DNA of 9,744 nucleotides from an uncultured Collinsella sp. (GCA_958438955.1 CAUBTS010000080.1:1-9744); one strand, 5' to 3'. Positions 1 to 7,763 are shown, numbered from the stretch's first letter. Made by a program: numbers and translations. The notes: generated by a model from the letters alone, not told the origin.

Positions 1-2651
1 AACGCGCACTTGGTGGTGCACAGGCCGCAGCCGATGCACTTGTTGGGGTCGACGATCGAGGCGCCGCAGCCCAGGCAGCGGGCGGTCTCGGCGCGCACCT
101 GCTCCTCGGTAAAGGTCTCAACATACTCGCTAAACGGCGCAGCCTTCTCGCGTTCGCGGTCCACATGCGCAACCTCGCGGCTCGCGTTGTCGTAGCTCTC
201 GATCACGACATCGTCGCGGTCGAGCGCGGTGTAGCGGCGCTGGTTGCGGCCGATGGTGAGCGTGGAGCCCGGCTGCACAAAGCGATGGATGGACACGGCA
301 GCCTCGTGGCCGGCGGCAATGGCATCGATGGCAAAGCTGGGGCCGGTGTAGACGTCGCCGCCCACAAAGATGTCGGGTTCGGCGGTCTGGTAAGTCTGGG
401 GATCGGCCAGGGCGCCCTGGCCGCGGCCGAGCTCCACCTTGGAGCCAGCCAGCAGGTCGCCCCACACAATGGACTGGCCAATCGACATGACGACACGGTC
501 GGCATCGACACGGCGCAGATCGTTCTCGTCGTACTCGGGCGCAAAACGGCCCTCGTCGTCAAAGACACGCGTGCAGTGCTTGAAGGTGATACCGCACACA
601 CGACCGGCCTCGTCCAGGTGAATCTCCTTGGGGCCCCAGCCGCAGCTGATGTGAGCGCCGTCCTCAACGGCCTCGCGACGTTCTTCCTCGCTGGCGGGCA
701 TCTGGGCCTCGCTCTCCAGGCAGAACATCTCAACGTGCTCGGAACCCAGACGGCAGGCGTTGCGGGTCACGTCGATAGCCACGTTGCCGCCGCCCACCAC
801 AATGGTGCGGCCGGGCAGCGCGTCGATCATGCCACTGTTGACCTCGCGCAAAAAGTCGACGGCCACGGTCACGTCCTCGGCATCCTCACCCGGAATACCA
901 GCAAGGCGGCCGCCCTGGCAGCCAATGGCAACGTAGAAGGCCTTAAAGCCCTGCGCGCGCAGCTCGTCGAGCGTCACATCGCGACCGACCTCAACGCCAT
1001 AGCGGAACTCGGCACCCATCAGGCGAATGATCTCGACCTCGGCCTCGATAACATCCTTCTGCAGCTTAAAGCTGGGAATGCCGTAGGTGAGCATGCCGCC
1101 CGGGCGCTCGTTCTTCTCGAACACGACGGGCTTGTAGCCCTTCTCGGCCAGATAAAAAGCGCAGGACAGGCCGGCCGGACCGGCACCGATGATGGCGATC
1201 TTCTGGTCGAAGCCGCCGGCACGCGTCGGGGTCACCACAGGCGGGACATAGCGGGTCGCGGCATCCAGATCGCGCTGGGCGATAAACTTCTTGACCTCGT
1301 CGATAGCCACGGCGGCGTCCACACGGCCGCGGGTGCAAGCATCCTCACAGCGGCGGTTGCACACGCGGCCGCAGATAGCAGGCAGCGGGTTCTCGCGCTT
1401 GATGAGCGCCAGCGCCTCGTCATAGCGACCCTGAGCCGCGAGCTTCAAATAGCCCTGAACGGCAACATGCGCGGGGCAGGCCGTCTTGCAGGGCGCGGTG
1501 CCGGACTTGTGCGTCTCGATGCGGTTGTCATTGCGGTAGTTGGGCGACCACTTGGTGTGGTCCCATTTGGTGGCATCGGGCAGCTCCTGGCGCGGATACT
1601 CGGGCACCTGTCCGCCGGCCTTTTTGCTGCAGAGCTTCTGGCCCAGCTTAGCGGCACCGGCCGGGCACACCTCAACGCAGCGACCGCAGGCCACGCACTT
1701 GTCCTTCTCGACCTTGGCGACATAGGCCGAGCGCGACAGGTTGGGCGTGTTGAACAGCTGCGAGGTGCGCAGGGCGTAGCACACGTTGACGTTGCAGTTG
1801 CAGATGGCGAAGATCTTGTTCTCGCCGTCGATGTTGGTGATCTGGTGCACAAAGCCGTTGTCCTCGGCCTGGCGCAGGATGTCGTAGACCTCGTCGCGGG
1901 TCACGTAATGGCCACGATCGGTCTCGACCACGTAGTCGGCCATATCGCCCACGGCGATGCACCAATCGGCCGGGTCGTCGGCGCAGCCCTCACCCATCAC
2001 GCGACGGCTCGCGCGGCAGCTGCAGGTGCTAGCGGCATACTTACCCTCGTATTTGTCGAGCCAGTGCTCAATATGCTCAATAGGCACCGACGTGCTCGCG
2101 GCGTCAATGGCCTTCTCGACCGGAATGACGTGCATGCCGATACCGGCGCCTCCGGGCGGCACCATCGGTGTGGCCTTGGACAGCGGGCCCTTGGATGCCT
2201 GTTCAAAGAACTTGGCGTAGACCGGGTGCTCCTCGAGCTGGCTCACGCGCATGTTGAGGAACTCGGCGGAACCCGGCACCAGCATGGGCAGCACCCATTG
2301 CTTGGCGCGCTCGGGATTTTCCCAGTTGTACTCGAGCAGGCCCGTGTAGCTCATATCGTCGAGCATCTTCTCGATCTGGGCCTCGGGCATGCCGGTGAGC
2401 TTGACCATCTCGGGCAGCGTGTAGGGACGGCGCATCTTCATCTTGCAGAGTACCTCGGCCTGCTCGTCAGTTGCGGCCTCGGCAAACGACCAGTACTCGT
2501 AGCCCAGCAGCTCGTCGCGATGCAGCAGGCGGTTAGTGCAGTGCTCGCACAGTTTGGCGATGGCCTCGCGCGGATGCTCCGGCAGCGGCGGCACAAACTC
2601 CGCACCGATATCGGGCTCGGTGTAGCTAATCCCCGGTCCGTTGAGAATCAT
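1..2651 (-). CDS. FAD-dependent NAD(P) oxidoreductase with multiple Fe-S domains (3' end off the window)
   Basis: The minus-strand frame is open from the ATG at 2651 to the left edge (883 codons, no stop), with AGAAGGGA five bases before the ATG as ribosome binding site. Residues about 70-110 look like a winged helix. A Cys-rich section follows (CSCR at 210-213, a CNCNVNVC run near 283-290), then a ferredoxin CxxCxxCxxxC at C319/322/325/329. Next is a GltD/DPYD-type Fe-S module (C388, C392, then C427/431/435/439), a FAD Rossmann motif GAGPAG (489-494), an NAD(P) Rossmann GGGN (620-623), a CLGC pair (859/862) and a last ferredoxin motif C872/875/878/882. The family (GltD, NfnB, SfrB-like) moves electrons between NAD(P)H, FAD and ferredoxin-type clusters. 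It is cytoplasmic: no signal peptide is seen. The physiological substrate cannot be read. It diverges from the TetR gene, with candidate operators between them. The module content is seen; the redox role is family knowledge; the link to the regulator is inferred. Confidence 0.93.
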   Translation of the reverse strand, partial: MILNGPGISYTEPDIGAEFVPPLPEHPREAIAKLCEHCTNRLLHRDELLGYEYWSFAEAATDEQAEVLCKMKMRRPYTLPEMVKLTGMPEAQIEKMLDDMSYTGLLEYNWENPERAKQWVLPMLVPGSAEFLNMRVSQLEEHPVYAKFFEQASKGPLSKATPMVPPGGAGIGMHVIPVEKAIDAASTSVPIEHIEHWLDKYEGKYAASTCSCRASRRVMGEGCADDPADWCIAVGDMADYVVETDRGHYVTRDEVYDILRQAEDNGFVHQITNIDGENKIFAICNCNVNVCYALRTSQLFNTPNLSRSAYVAKVEKDKCVACGRCVEVCPAGAAKLGQKLCSKKAGGQVPEYPRQELPDATKWDHTKWSPNYRNDNRIETHKSGTAPCKTACPAHVAVQGYLKLAAQGRYDEALALIKRENPLPAICGRVCNRRCEDACTRGRVDAAVAIDEVKKFIAQRDLDAATRYVPPVVTPTRAGGFDQKIAIIGAGPAGLSCAFYLAEKGYKPVVFEKNERPGGMLTYGIPSFKLQKDVIEAEVEIIRLMGAEFRYGVEVGRDVTLDELRAQGFKAFYVAIGCQGGRLAGIPGEDAEDVTVAVDFLREVNSGMIDALPGRTIVVGGGNVAIDVTRNACRLGSEHVEMFCLESEAQMPASEEERREAVEDGAHISCGWGPKEIHLDEAGRVCGITFKHCTRVFDDEGRFAPEYDENDLRRVDADRVVMSIGQSIVWGDLLAGSKVELGRGQGALADPQTYQTAEPDIFVGGDVYTGPSFAIDAIAAGHEAAVSIHRFVQPGSTLTIGRNQRRYTALDRDDVVIESYDNASREVAHVDREREKAAPFSEYVETFTEEQVRAETARCLGCGASIVDPNKCIGCGLCTTKCA

Positions 2652-2742
2652 AGTCGTCCCTTCTCTTGCCGCAGCCTGGCAGGCACGCAGCGCCCCTCTT
2701 TTTACGGGCTCGACATGCCCCCACGCCGTTCACCCGTTATTG

Positions 2743-2757
2743 TTGACATTGTGTCAA
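2743..2757. promoter_or_regulatory. Candidate TetR operator, copy 1
   Basis: This is a perfect palindrome with six-base arms, TTGACA-TTG-TGTCAA, in the divergent gap between the flavoprotein and the TetR gene. The next 15-bp site starts 23 bp away and has the same architecture. TetR-family dimers typically bind such short palindromes next to their own gene, so it is a likely operator for the 2839-3501 protein. The TTGACA arm also resembles a -35 box, but no good -10 lies 16-18 bp from it on either strand, so no promoter is assigned. Confidence 0.6.
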
Positions 2758-2765
2758 AAACAGTA

Positions 2766-2780
2766 TTGACGAACCGTCAA
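2766..2780. promoter_or_regulatory. Candidate TetR operator, copy 2
   Basis: This is a perfect palindrome TTGACG-AAC-CGTCAA with six-base arms and a three-base centre. It matches copy 1 at all outer positions and differs in the innermost arm base and the spacer. It lies 58 bp before the TetR start codon and 114 bp before the flavoprotein start, where binding could affect both divergent promoters. Confidence 0.6.
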
Positions 2781-2796
2781 CAATATTCAAGACTGT

Positions 2797-2811
2797 TAGG
2801 CGAACGGTCAG
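2797..2811. promoter_or_regulatory. Degenerate third copy of the operator motif
   Basis: The 15 bases TAGGCGAACGGTCAG match copy 2 at 11 of 15 positions, including the central CGAAC and the distal GTCA. The site starts 31 bp after copy 2 begins, towards the TetR gene. It is not a perfect palindrome, so at best it is a weak half-site. Confidence 0.3.
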
Positions 2812-2838
2812 GCAAAAGAGGATGAAAGGCGGCAAAAC

Positions 2839-3501
2839 ATGAGCAACAACACAGCAGATACCTCTGTGGTCGATGCCGTCCCCGCATCCGATAGCGCGGC
2901 AAAGCGCTTGACGGGCGACGAACGCCGTCGCGAGATCCTCGCCGCCGTGCGCACCGTGAGCTCTGAGCTAGGCGTGTCGCATCTATCCGTCTCGGCCGTG
3001 ACCAAGCGAGCCGGCTGCACGCGCTCATTGTTCTACCACTACTTTGCCGACATGGACGCCGCTGTCACCGCCGTCATGGACGAGGCGATCGACGGTTTTA
3101 TCTCCGAGCTCGAGCAGTGGAATGCCAACCGCACCGTCGGTGATATCGAGGGCGCACTCGACACCGTCGCCCCGCTCTTTAAGCGCCTGGTCGTCAGCGG
3201 CCACGAGCTGCCGAGTACGCTCACCTCAAGCAGCGGCGCGCTCTACGGCGGCTTTTTGCACAACGTGGTCCAGCGTGTGGCGCAGTATATCTGCGACACC
3301 ACCGTGGTGGATTTTGCCGCCCATCATGAGCTACGCATCGACCATGTCTACGAGACGTTCTACACCCTCATCATGGGGTTGTTGATGTATATCCGCACAC
3401 ACCCCGATGTGCCCGACGAGACGGTCAAGGAAATCATCGCCTCGACACTCCACATCGAGGGCTATACCGCCAAGTATCCGGAGCGCAAGCCCCAGAACTG
3501 A
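2839..3501 (+). CDS. TetR/AcrR family transcriptional regulator
   Basis: The 220-aa product has the usual TetR length. After a flexible N-terminus of about 25 residues comes the DNA-binding domain (about 26-75). Its helix-turn-helix lies around residues 48-70, with the family signature AVTKRAGCTRSLFYHYF (53-69). The C-terminal half (about 80-215) is the all-helical ligand-binding and dimerisation region, which is variable and unrecognised, so the inducer is unknown. The start is chosen for GAAAGGCGG seven bases upstream; an ATG at 2822 is out of frame. The gene diverges from the flavoprotein and precedes the DUF5692-type gene by 63 bp in the same direction. Two palindromes 58-96 bp upstream are likely operators. 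Autorepression and control of both neighbours are inferred from layout. Confidence 0.93.
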   Translation: MSNNTADTSVVDAVPASDSAAKRLTGDERRREILAAVRTVSSELGVSHLSVSAVTKRAGCTRSLFYHYFADMDAAVTAVMDEAIDGFISELEQWNANRTVGDIEGALDTVAPLFKRLVVSGHELPSTLTSSSGALYGGFLHNVVQRVAQYICDTTVVDFAAHHELRIDHVYETFYTLIMGLLMYIRTHPDVPDETVKEIIASTLHIEGYTAKYPERKPQN

Positions 3502-3518
3502 CGACATTTGGCCAAACT

Positions 3519-3546
3519 GCCCGCGATCGGAAGAGGGGCCGCGGGC
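3519..3546 (+). other. Stem-loop between the TetR gene and the membrane-protein gene
   Basis: GCCCGCG (3519-3525) pairs perfectly with CGCGGGC (3540-3546) across a 14-nt loop in the 63-bp gap. No T run follows, so it is not an intrinsic terminator. It ends 18 bp before the next start codon, just before the AAAGGAG ribosome binding site, and could protect the message end or tune translation. GC-rich DNA makes chance pairing easy. Confidence 0.35.
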
Positions 3547-3564
3547 GTGTGAAAGGAGAGCAGC

Positions 3565-4572
3565 ATGCTGTTCGATGTTTGGGGTAGCGATACCCTTATC
3601 CACTGGGCCGGCTGGGCCATGGTCTTTATTGGCCTGATCGTGCTCAACGAGGTCGGCCGCCGCACCAAGCTGGGCGCGGCAATCATCTTTGGCGTGGCTC
3701 CGCTGGCCATGACCATCTACTGCGTCGCCATCGCCGTCGGCGTTTCGCAGGGTGCCGAGTGGGCGCTCACCAACCCCACCCACGTGTACCAGAACAGCTG
3801 GTTCCACTACGCCAAGGTATACGCGGCGCTGGCCGGTTGCTGGGGCTTCATTGCCATTAAGTACCAGTGGGGCAAGATCGGCAAGGCGCATTGGTTCCGC
3901 GCATGGCCGTTTGTGATCGTCGCCATCAACATCATGATCGCCGTCGTGTCCGACTTCGAGAGCGCCTATCACTTCTTTGTCCTGGGCCAATCCACTTGGG
4001 TCACCTCCGAAGGTGCTACGCAGCTGGCCGGCTGGAACAACGTGTTCAACGGCATCGCCGGTATCATCAACATCTTCTGCATGACCGGTTGGTGGAGCGT
4101 CTACGCCTCCGAGGATCAGACCGACATGCTGTGGCCCGACATGACCTGGGTCTACATCATCGCCTACGATATCTGGAACTTCTGCTACACCTACAACTGC
4201 CTGCCCACCCACTCCTGGTTCTGCGGCTTTGCGCTGCTGCTGGCGCCCACCGTCGCCGCCTTTATCTGGAACAAGGGCGGCTGGATCCAGAACCGCGCCT
4301 TCACGCTGGCCATTTGGTGCATGTTTGCCCAGGTGTTCCCGTACTTCCAGGAGGAGTCCATCTTTGTGACCCACTCCACGCTCGACCCCGGCGCCGCTAC
4401 CGCGGTCTCGGTCGCCGCGCTGATCGCCAACGTCGCCGCAATCATCTACATCGCCTACCGTGCCAAGAAGCTCGGCCGCAATCCCTACAAGCAGGATGTC
4501 TTTGAGGGCACCAGCGATTGGGAGAAGGCTACCGCTCGTCGCGCCAAGGTTGATTACGCTCACGCCGAGTAA
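3565..4572 (+). CDS. Polytopic membrane protein, DUF5692 type
   Basis: The 335-aa protein starts at an ATG with AAAGGAG six bases upstream. About eight to nine hydrophobic segments are visible (near 13-30, 36-61, 84-98, 112-129, 158-178, 193-212, 218-234, 244-262 and 277-298), followed by a basic, hydrophilic C-terminus. Loops and segments are unusually rich in Trp, Tyr and Phe. No Walker motif, haem-binding motif or transporter signature is recognised. Overall sequence and size fit the uncharacterised DUF5692 family, a recall-based assignment. Its position behind the TetR gene and opposite a large flavoprotein suggests a membrane partner, for example uptake or export of the compound that the oxidoreductase acts on. 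That is inference. A strong terminator closes the unit 68 bp downstream. Confidence 0.85.
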   Translation: MLFDVWGSDTLIHWAGWAMVFIGLIVLNEVGRRTKLGAAIIFGVAPLAMTIYCVAIAVGVSQGAEWALTNPTHVYQNSWFHYAKVYAALAGCWGFIAIKYQWGKIGKAHWFRAWPFVIVAINIMIAVVSDFESAYHFFVLGQSTWVTSEGATQLAGWNNVFNGIAGIINIFCMTGWWSVYASEDQTDMLWPDMTWVYIIAYDIWNFCYTYNCLPTHSWFCGFALLLAPTVAAFIWNKGGWIQNRAFTLAIWCMFAQVFPYFQEESIFVTHSTLDPGAATAVSVAALIANVAAIIYIAYRAKKLGRNPYKQDVFEGTSDWEKATARRAKVDYAHAE

Positions 4573-4640
4573 CATGTTGGCCGCTGTTGGCGCCTGGGCA
4601 TAGGCTCGCTCGCCAGGATTTTCAATCCAATGTCTCGCAG

Positions 4641-4680
4641 AGCCCCCGGAAAGCGTTTCGCTCGCTTTCCGGGGGCTTTT
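4641..4680 (+). terminator. Strong Rho-independent terminator
   Basis: A perfect 15-bp stem (AGCCCCCGGAAAGCG at 4641-4655 with CGCTTTCCGGGGGCT at 4663-4677) encloses a 7-nt loop and runs straight into TTTT. It lies 68 bp after the membrane-protein stop codon. No T run lies on the opposite strand, so it works in the plus direction only. Confidence 0.92.
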
Positions 4681-4721
4681 GTCGTTGTGCCTCTATTCAT
4701 CTATTCAAAAACATGCGCACA

Positions 4722-4727
4722 TATAAA
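4722..4727 (+). promoter_or_regulatory. Possible -10 box for the downstream membrane-protein gene
   Basis: TATAAA sits in an AT-rich stretch just after the terminator, 82 bp before the chosen start codon of the next gene. The stretch contrasts with the GC-rich flanks. The best upstream hexamer, TTCATC (4696-4701), is poor and 20 bp away, so the promoter is likely in place but not well defined. Confidence 0.35.
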
Positions 4728-4809
4728 ATCGGATTTCAAATCATGCGGCGGCTCTATGGAGTCCCGTTTTTGGGTACAGTGTTGTCCCGATATTGAGCTT
4801 GGGGGATAT

Positions 4810-6306
4810 ATGAAAGATGAGACGACGGGCCAAGAGGATGCGGCCCAAGATGCAGAAGCGTGTGCCGAAGCCCTGGAGAGCCTAGACCGGATTTCGCTTG
4901 ACGATGTTGCGTTTGACGATTCGGGCGTTGATGTGCAGGATGAGTCGGAAGCCGAGGCGCAGTCCGATGATCAGGATGCAGACGACGTTGAGCCTGCCGA
5001 AGATGAGGCAGATCACGAAGACACCGAATGCGAGGCCGACGACCAGCCCGAATCCGACACGAGCGAGGAAACCATCTTGCTCGACAGCTTGCCGGCCGAA
5101 GATTCGCTGACCCGCGAGCTTCCCGGCCTGGGCTCCGCTCCTGCCGTGGACGAGACCATCGCCATGGGCGATATTCCCCTGCCGTCCGTTCCCTCGGCAC
5201 GCGAGGCCGAGGTCCGCCATCGCAAGATGTCGCCCAAGCGCCGCAATCTGATGGTCGCCGGTGTCGTGGCCGTCGCGCTCGTCGCCGGCGGTGCAGGCTA
5301 TGCTGCCTGGAACGGATATCAGCAAGAGCAGGCTGCCGCTGTCGCCGCCAATGCCCACACGATGATGTCGGTGCAGATTGGCGCGCATGCCGCGGGCCTC
5401 GACTGTTCCACTGGCTCCAAGATTCCCGTACAGGTGAGCGGTCAGGATTCTGACGGCTCCTCCGTGAGCGAAACGCTCTATGTTGACGAGCACGGCCGCG
5501 GCATCAAACTGCTGCCCGGCGATTACACGCTCTCCATCGCTGCCTCCCCCATCGCGGCCGACGGCACCATCTATACCGTCCCGACCACCAAGACGCAGGT
5601 CACCGTTAAGAGCGATGGACAGGATTTAAGTGCCCAGGCCACCTTTAAGCTCAAGGTGCCTTCGGCCGACACGGTGACTGACGACCAGATCGATGCCGCC
5701 GCCAAGTATGCCGAGGAGGGCGGTGCGAGCTCCGCTGCGGCTGCCAAAGTGCTCCAGCAGGCAGCAACCGCGCGGCGCGACGCCGCCGTCAATGCCGTGA
5801 GCGCGCAAAAGGCACAGGCGTCCCGTGATGCTGACGCTCGCCACAAGGCAACCGACCTCTACCAGCTCGATATTCCCGTCGAGTGGTACGGCAAGGTCGC
5901 AACTTGGCAAAACGGAAGCACGCTATGCATCTATCTGGGCGACGACGCCAATACGCCGCTCGTGACGCTCGTTGCGGTGCGCGAGGGCGAGAGCTTTACG
6001 CCCGATGAAGGCGATACGGTTTTGGGCGCGGCCAATCTAGGCAACGGTTATACCGTCTACGCCAGCGGCCCCGTCTATCCGTACGTGGTGCCCCAGACCA
6101 TCAACGGACGGACGCAGAACCCCGTGTCAACCTACCCCATGGACACGGCCATTGAGCTTGTCGAGCTTACGACCGGCAACCGCTACACCTATAGCCAGAT
6201 CAAGAACGACCTGGTTGGCAAAGACGGCAACGCAGACGCCGCCACCAAACTCGAGACCGACTACCTCGCCCAGATTCTCCTGCCGAGCATCAAAGCCCAG
6301 GACTAG
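4810..6306 (+). CDS. Single-pass membrane protein with acidic cytoplasmic N-terminus, unknown function
   Basis: The start is set at ATG 4810 (498 aa), five bases after a GGGGG tract. The frame is open upstream to 4630, but that would begin inside the terminator, and the alternative ATG at 4756 lacks a clear ribosome binding site. Residues 1-130 are strongly acidic and low complexity. Two short ETI motifs (T88 in EETIL, T116 in DETIA) resemble phospho-Thr sites read by FHA domains, which is speculative. A basic stretch (135-145, RHRK/KRR) precedes one transmembrane helix (about 146-168), so the rest is probably outside. Residues 186-283 look like a beta-rich domain, 290-345 an Ala-rich helical linker, and 350-498 a second compact domain, unrecognised. 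The gene is alone in its unit, between a terminator and a convergent gene. A role in envelope sensing or assembly is only a guess. Confidence 0.8.
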   Translation: MKDETTGQEDAAQDAEACAEALESLDRISLDDVAFDDSGVDVQDESEAEAQSDDQDADDVEPAEDEADHEDTECEADDQPESDTSEETILLDSLPAEDSLTRELPGLGSAPAVDETIAMGDIPLPSVPSAREAEVRHRKMSPKRRNLMVAGVVAVALVAGGAGYAAWNGYQQEQAAAVAANAHTMMSVQIGAHAAGLDCSTGSKIPVQVSGQDSDGSSVSETLYVDEHGRGIKLLPGDYTLSIAASPIAADGTIYTVPTTKTQVTVKSDGQDLSAQATFKLKVPSADTVTDDQIDAAAKYAEEGGASSAAAAKVLQQAATARRDAAVNAVSAQKAQASRDADARHKATDLYQLDIPVEWYGKVATWQNGSTLCIYLGDDANTPLVTLVAVREGESFTPDEGDTVLGAANLGNGYTVYASGPVYPYVVPQTINGRTQNPVSTYPMDTAIELVELTTGNRYTYSQIKNDLVGKDGNADAATKLETDYLAQILLPSIKAQD

Positions 6307-6379
6307 CCTGGCACAGCAAGGTGCTCCCCAACCGTGATGAAGGAGCCAGGAGGTCCTGACCCCACAGGCCCATAGATGA

Positions 6380-7732
6380 TTAGGCAAGGAGCCACTTCCA
6401 TGCGGGCATAACGTGTACCACACCGTGCTCGCATGGAATATCGGTCTGTTCATCCATGGTAACGATTGCCGACTCGCCAAGATCGAACTGGGCCATCGAG
6501 GCATCAAGCGCGGCAATTTCGCGCTCGCGCGTTTTCTCACTTGCCATATCCGCGCTCACCTGAATCAGGCTATAAGCCCGCATGAGAAGTGCGTCCCCAG
6601 CAACAAAGTCCACCTCATGGCTTTTACTCTTCTCTTTGATCAGCAGACGGCAGACCGAGCCGGTCCTCACCGCGGGAGTCCTTCTTCTTAGCGCATTGAA
6701 CACTGCGGTCTCGAGCCTCTGGCCCTGGTCCAATGCCGATGCGGGAGAGAATGCTCCAAACATCGCAGGATCGACAGCGTAGACCTTAGACGCAGACCGC
6801 ATGTTATTTGCCAGTGAACGCGTGAACTCCGGCACAGAAAACAACAGGTAGGCGTCCTCATAATACTCAAGTAAGTCGCTGAGCGAATTACGACTGACGG
6901 GTATCTGTCTGCTCTTGAACTCGTTGTACACTTTGTTCACTGACAGCTCTCGTCCCGAAGATGCCATACACCGCGTCAAGAACAGCGATGCCAGGCGAGG
7001 GTTCTTGACGTCGTAACGTTCAACGACGTCCATGGCGACCGTTCGCGAAGCATATTCCTGTAGCAGCTGAATCGCGTCTGCAGGCGTCTGCTCAAGTGTC
7101 GCGATGAATCCCCCTTGTTCAAGATACCCGATCAGATGATGTCGAAGCAGCGCTGCATCGCTCGGGGAAAAGGTCGCATCTGGCTCGGGGACGCTCCCCG
7201 TCTTATATCGAACGTATTCCGAAAAACTCAACGGAAAAAGCTCTCGCACAAGAGAACGACCCCTGAACTCGCTCTTAAGTTCTGAGGACAGCATCTTGGA
7301 AGAAGATCCCGTCACATAGACGGTCGCTTTCTCCGTATCGACTACACGCCGCAGAAACGCACCCCATTCGGGAATTTCCTGGATCTCGTCAAAGAAAATG
7401 TAAGCGCCCTCGGTTCGAGCAACAGGATACAGTGCATAGAACGTGTCGAGCACGTCCGCCAGCAGCGATGGCTCATACGGGCGCAAGCGCTCATCCTCAA
7501 AATTGAAGTAAAGCATCCGGTCAAGCTCGACGCCCCGGCTCTGAAGCCGCCGCATCTCCTGATACAGGCGATACGTCTTTCCACAACGGCGGGCCCCCAC
7601 AATCACATTTACGATGTTGTCGCGCTTTGGCTCCTGTGGGTTTCCTAGATCAAGGTCTCGCTCAAAGACCTGCGGAACCCCCTGCTGTTCAAAGTCCTTT
7701 ATTTTCTGGGCGATCAAGTCGTTGAATGCCAT
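6380..7732 (-). CDS. AAA_14/DUF4143 family ATP-binding protein
   Basis: The 450-aa product shows Walker A GARRCGKT (46-53), Walker B YIFFDE (111-116), a sensor-1-like YVTGSSS (139-145) and an RGR (157-159). These are followed by a DUF4143 region (about 195-400) containing LETAVFNAL (340-348), EVDFV (373-377) and IQVS (390-393). That spacing resembles a PD-(D/E)xK nuclease fold with the usual E-x-K replaced by Q-V-S, so cleavage is doubtful. The family (COG1373) is widespread, often accessory and mostly uncharacterised. The start has TTGGAGA five bases upstream. By eye the gene is clearly lower in GC than its neighbours and uses more A/T-ending codons, which suggests horizontal acquisition. 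It stands alone, convergent with the preceding gene (73-bp gap, no clear terminator), and its promoter lies inside a large inverted repeat. Cellular role unknown. Confidence 0.92.
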   Translation of the reverse strand: MAFNDLIAQKIKDFEQQGVPQVFERDLDLGNPQEPKRDNIVNVIVGARRCGKTYRLYQEMRRLQSRGVELDRMLYFNFEDERLRPYEPSLLADVLDTFYALYPVARTEGAYIFFDEIQEIPEWGAFLRRVVDTEKATVYVTGSSSKMLSSELKSEFRGRSLVRELFPLSFSEYVRYKTGSVPEPDATFSPSDAALLRHHLIGYLEQGGFIATLEQTPADAIQLLQEYASRTVAMDVVERYDVKNPRLASLFLTRCMASSGRELSVNKVYNEFKSRQIPVSRNSLSDLLEYYEDAYLLFSVPEFTRSLANNMRSASKVYAVDPAMFGAFSPASALDQGQRLETAVFNALRRRTPAVRTGSVCRLLIKEKSKSHEVDFVAGDALLMRAYSLIQVSADMASEKTREREIAALDASMAQFDLGESAIVTMDEQTDIPCEHGVVHVMPAWKWLLA

Positions 7733-7743
7733 GATTCTCCAAT

Positions 7744-7763
7744 CTTGCTCTCTAGCTAATCAA
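7744..7763 (-). repeat. 20-nt motif TTGATTA-N7-AGCAAG, copy 1
   Basis: Read on the minus strand, this copy has TTGATTA, then GCTAGAG, then AGCAAG. It lies between the predicted -10 and the ribosome binding site of the ATPase gene, in the expected start-site region. Confidence 0.6.

Noticed and set aside
165..2825. An 886-codon open frame on the plus strand, opposite the flavoprotein gene
   Set aside because: Its product is Ala/Gly/His/Val-rich with no domain. The minus frame carries clear Fe-S, FAD and NAD(P) motifs and a ribosome binding site. Long antisense frames are expected from GC-rich codon use.
3331..4575. A 414-codon minus-strand frame opposite the DUF5692-type gene
   Set aside because: Low-information Gly/Asp/Val-rich product overlapping the 3' end of the TetR gene as well. 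The plus strand has start signals and membrane segments.
4630..4809. Upstream extension of the acidic-tail protein to the ATG at 4630 or 4756
   Set aside because: The 4630 start would lie before the terminator hairpin and translate through it. Neither ATG has a convincing ribosome binding site, and the acidic N-terminus begins naturally at 4810.
6307..6379. A bidirectional terminator between the convergent genes
   Set aside because: CCTGGC/GCCAGG (6307-6312 with 6345-6350) and CCTG-ACCCCA-CAGG pairings exist, but both are weak and neither is followed by a T run on either strand.
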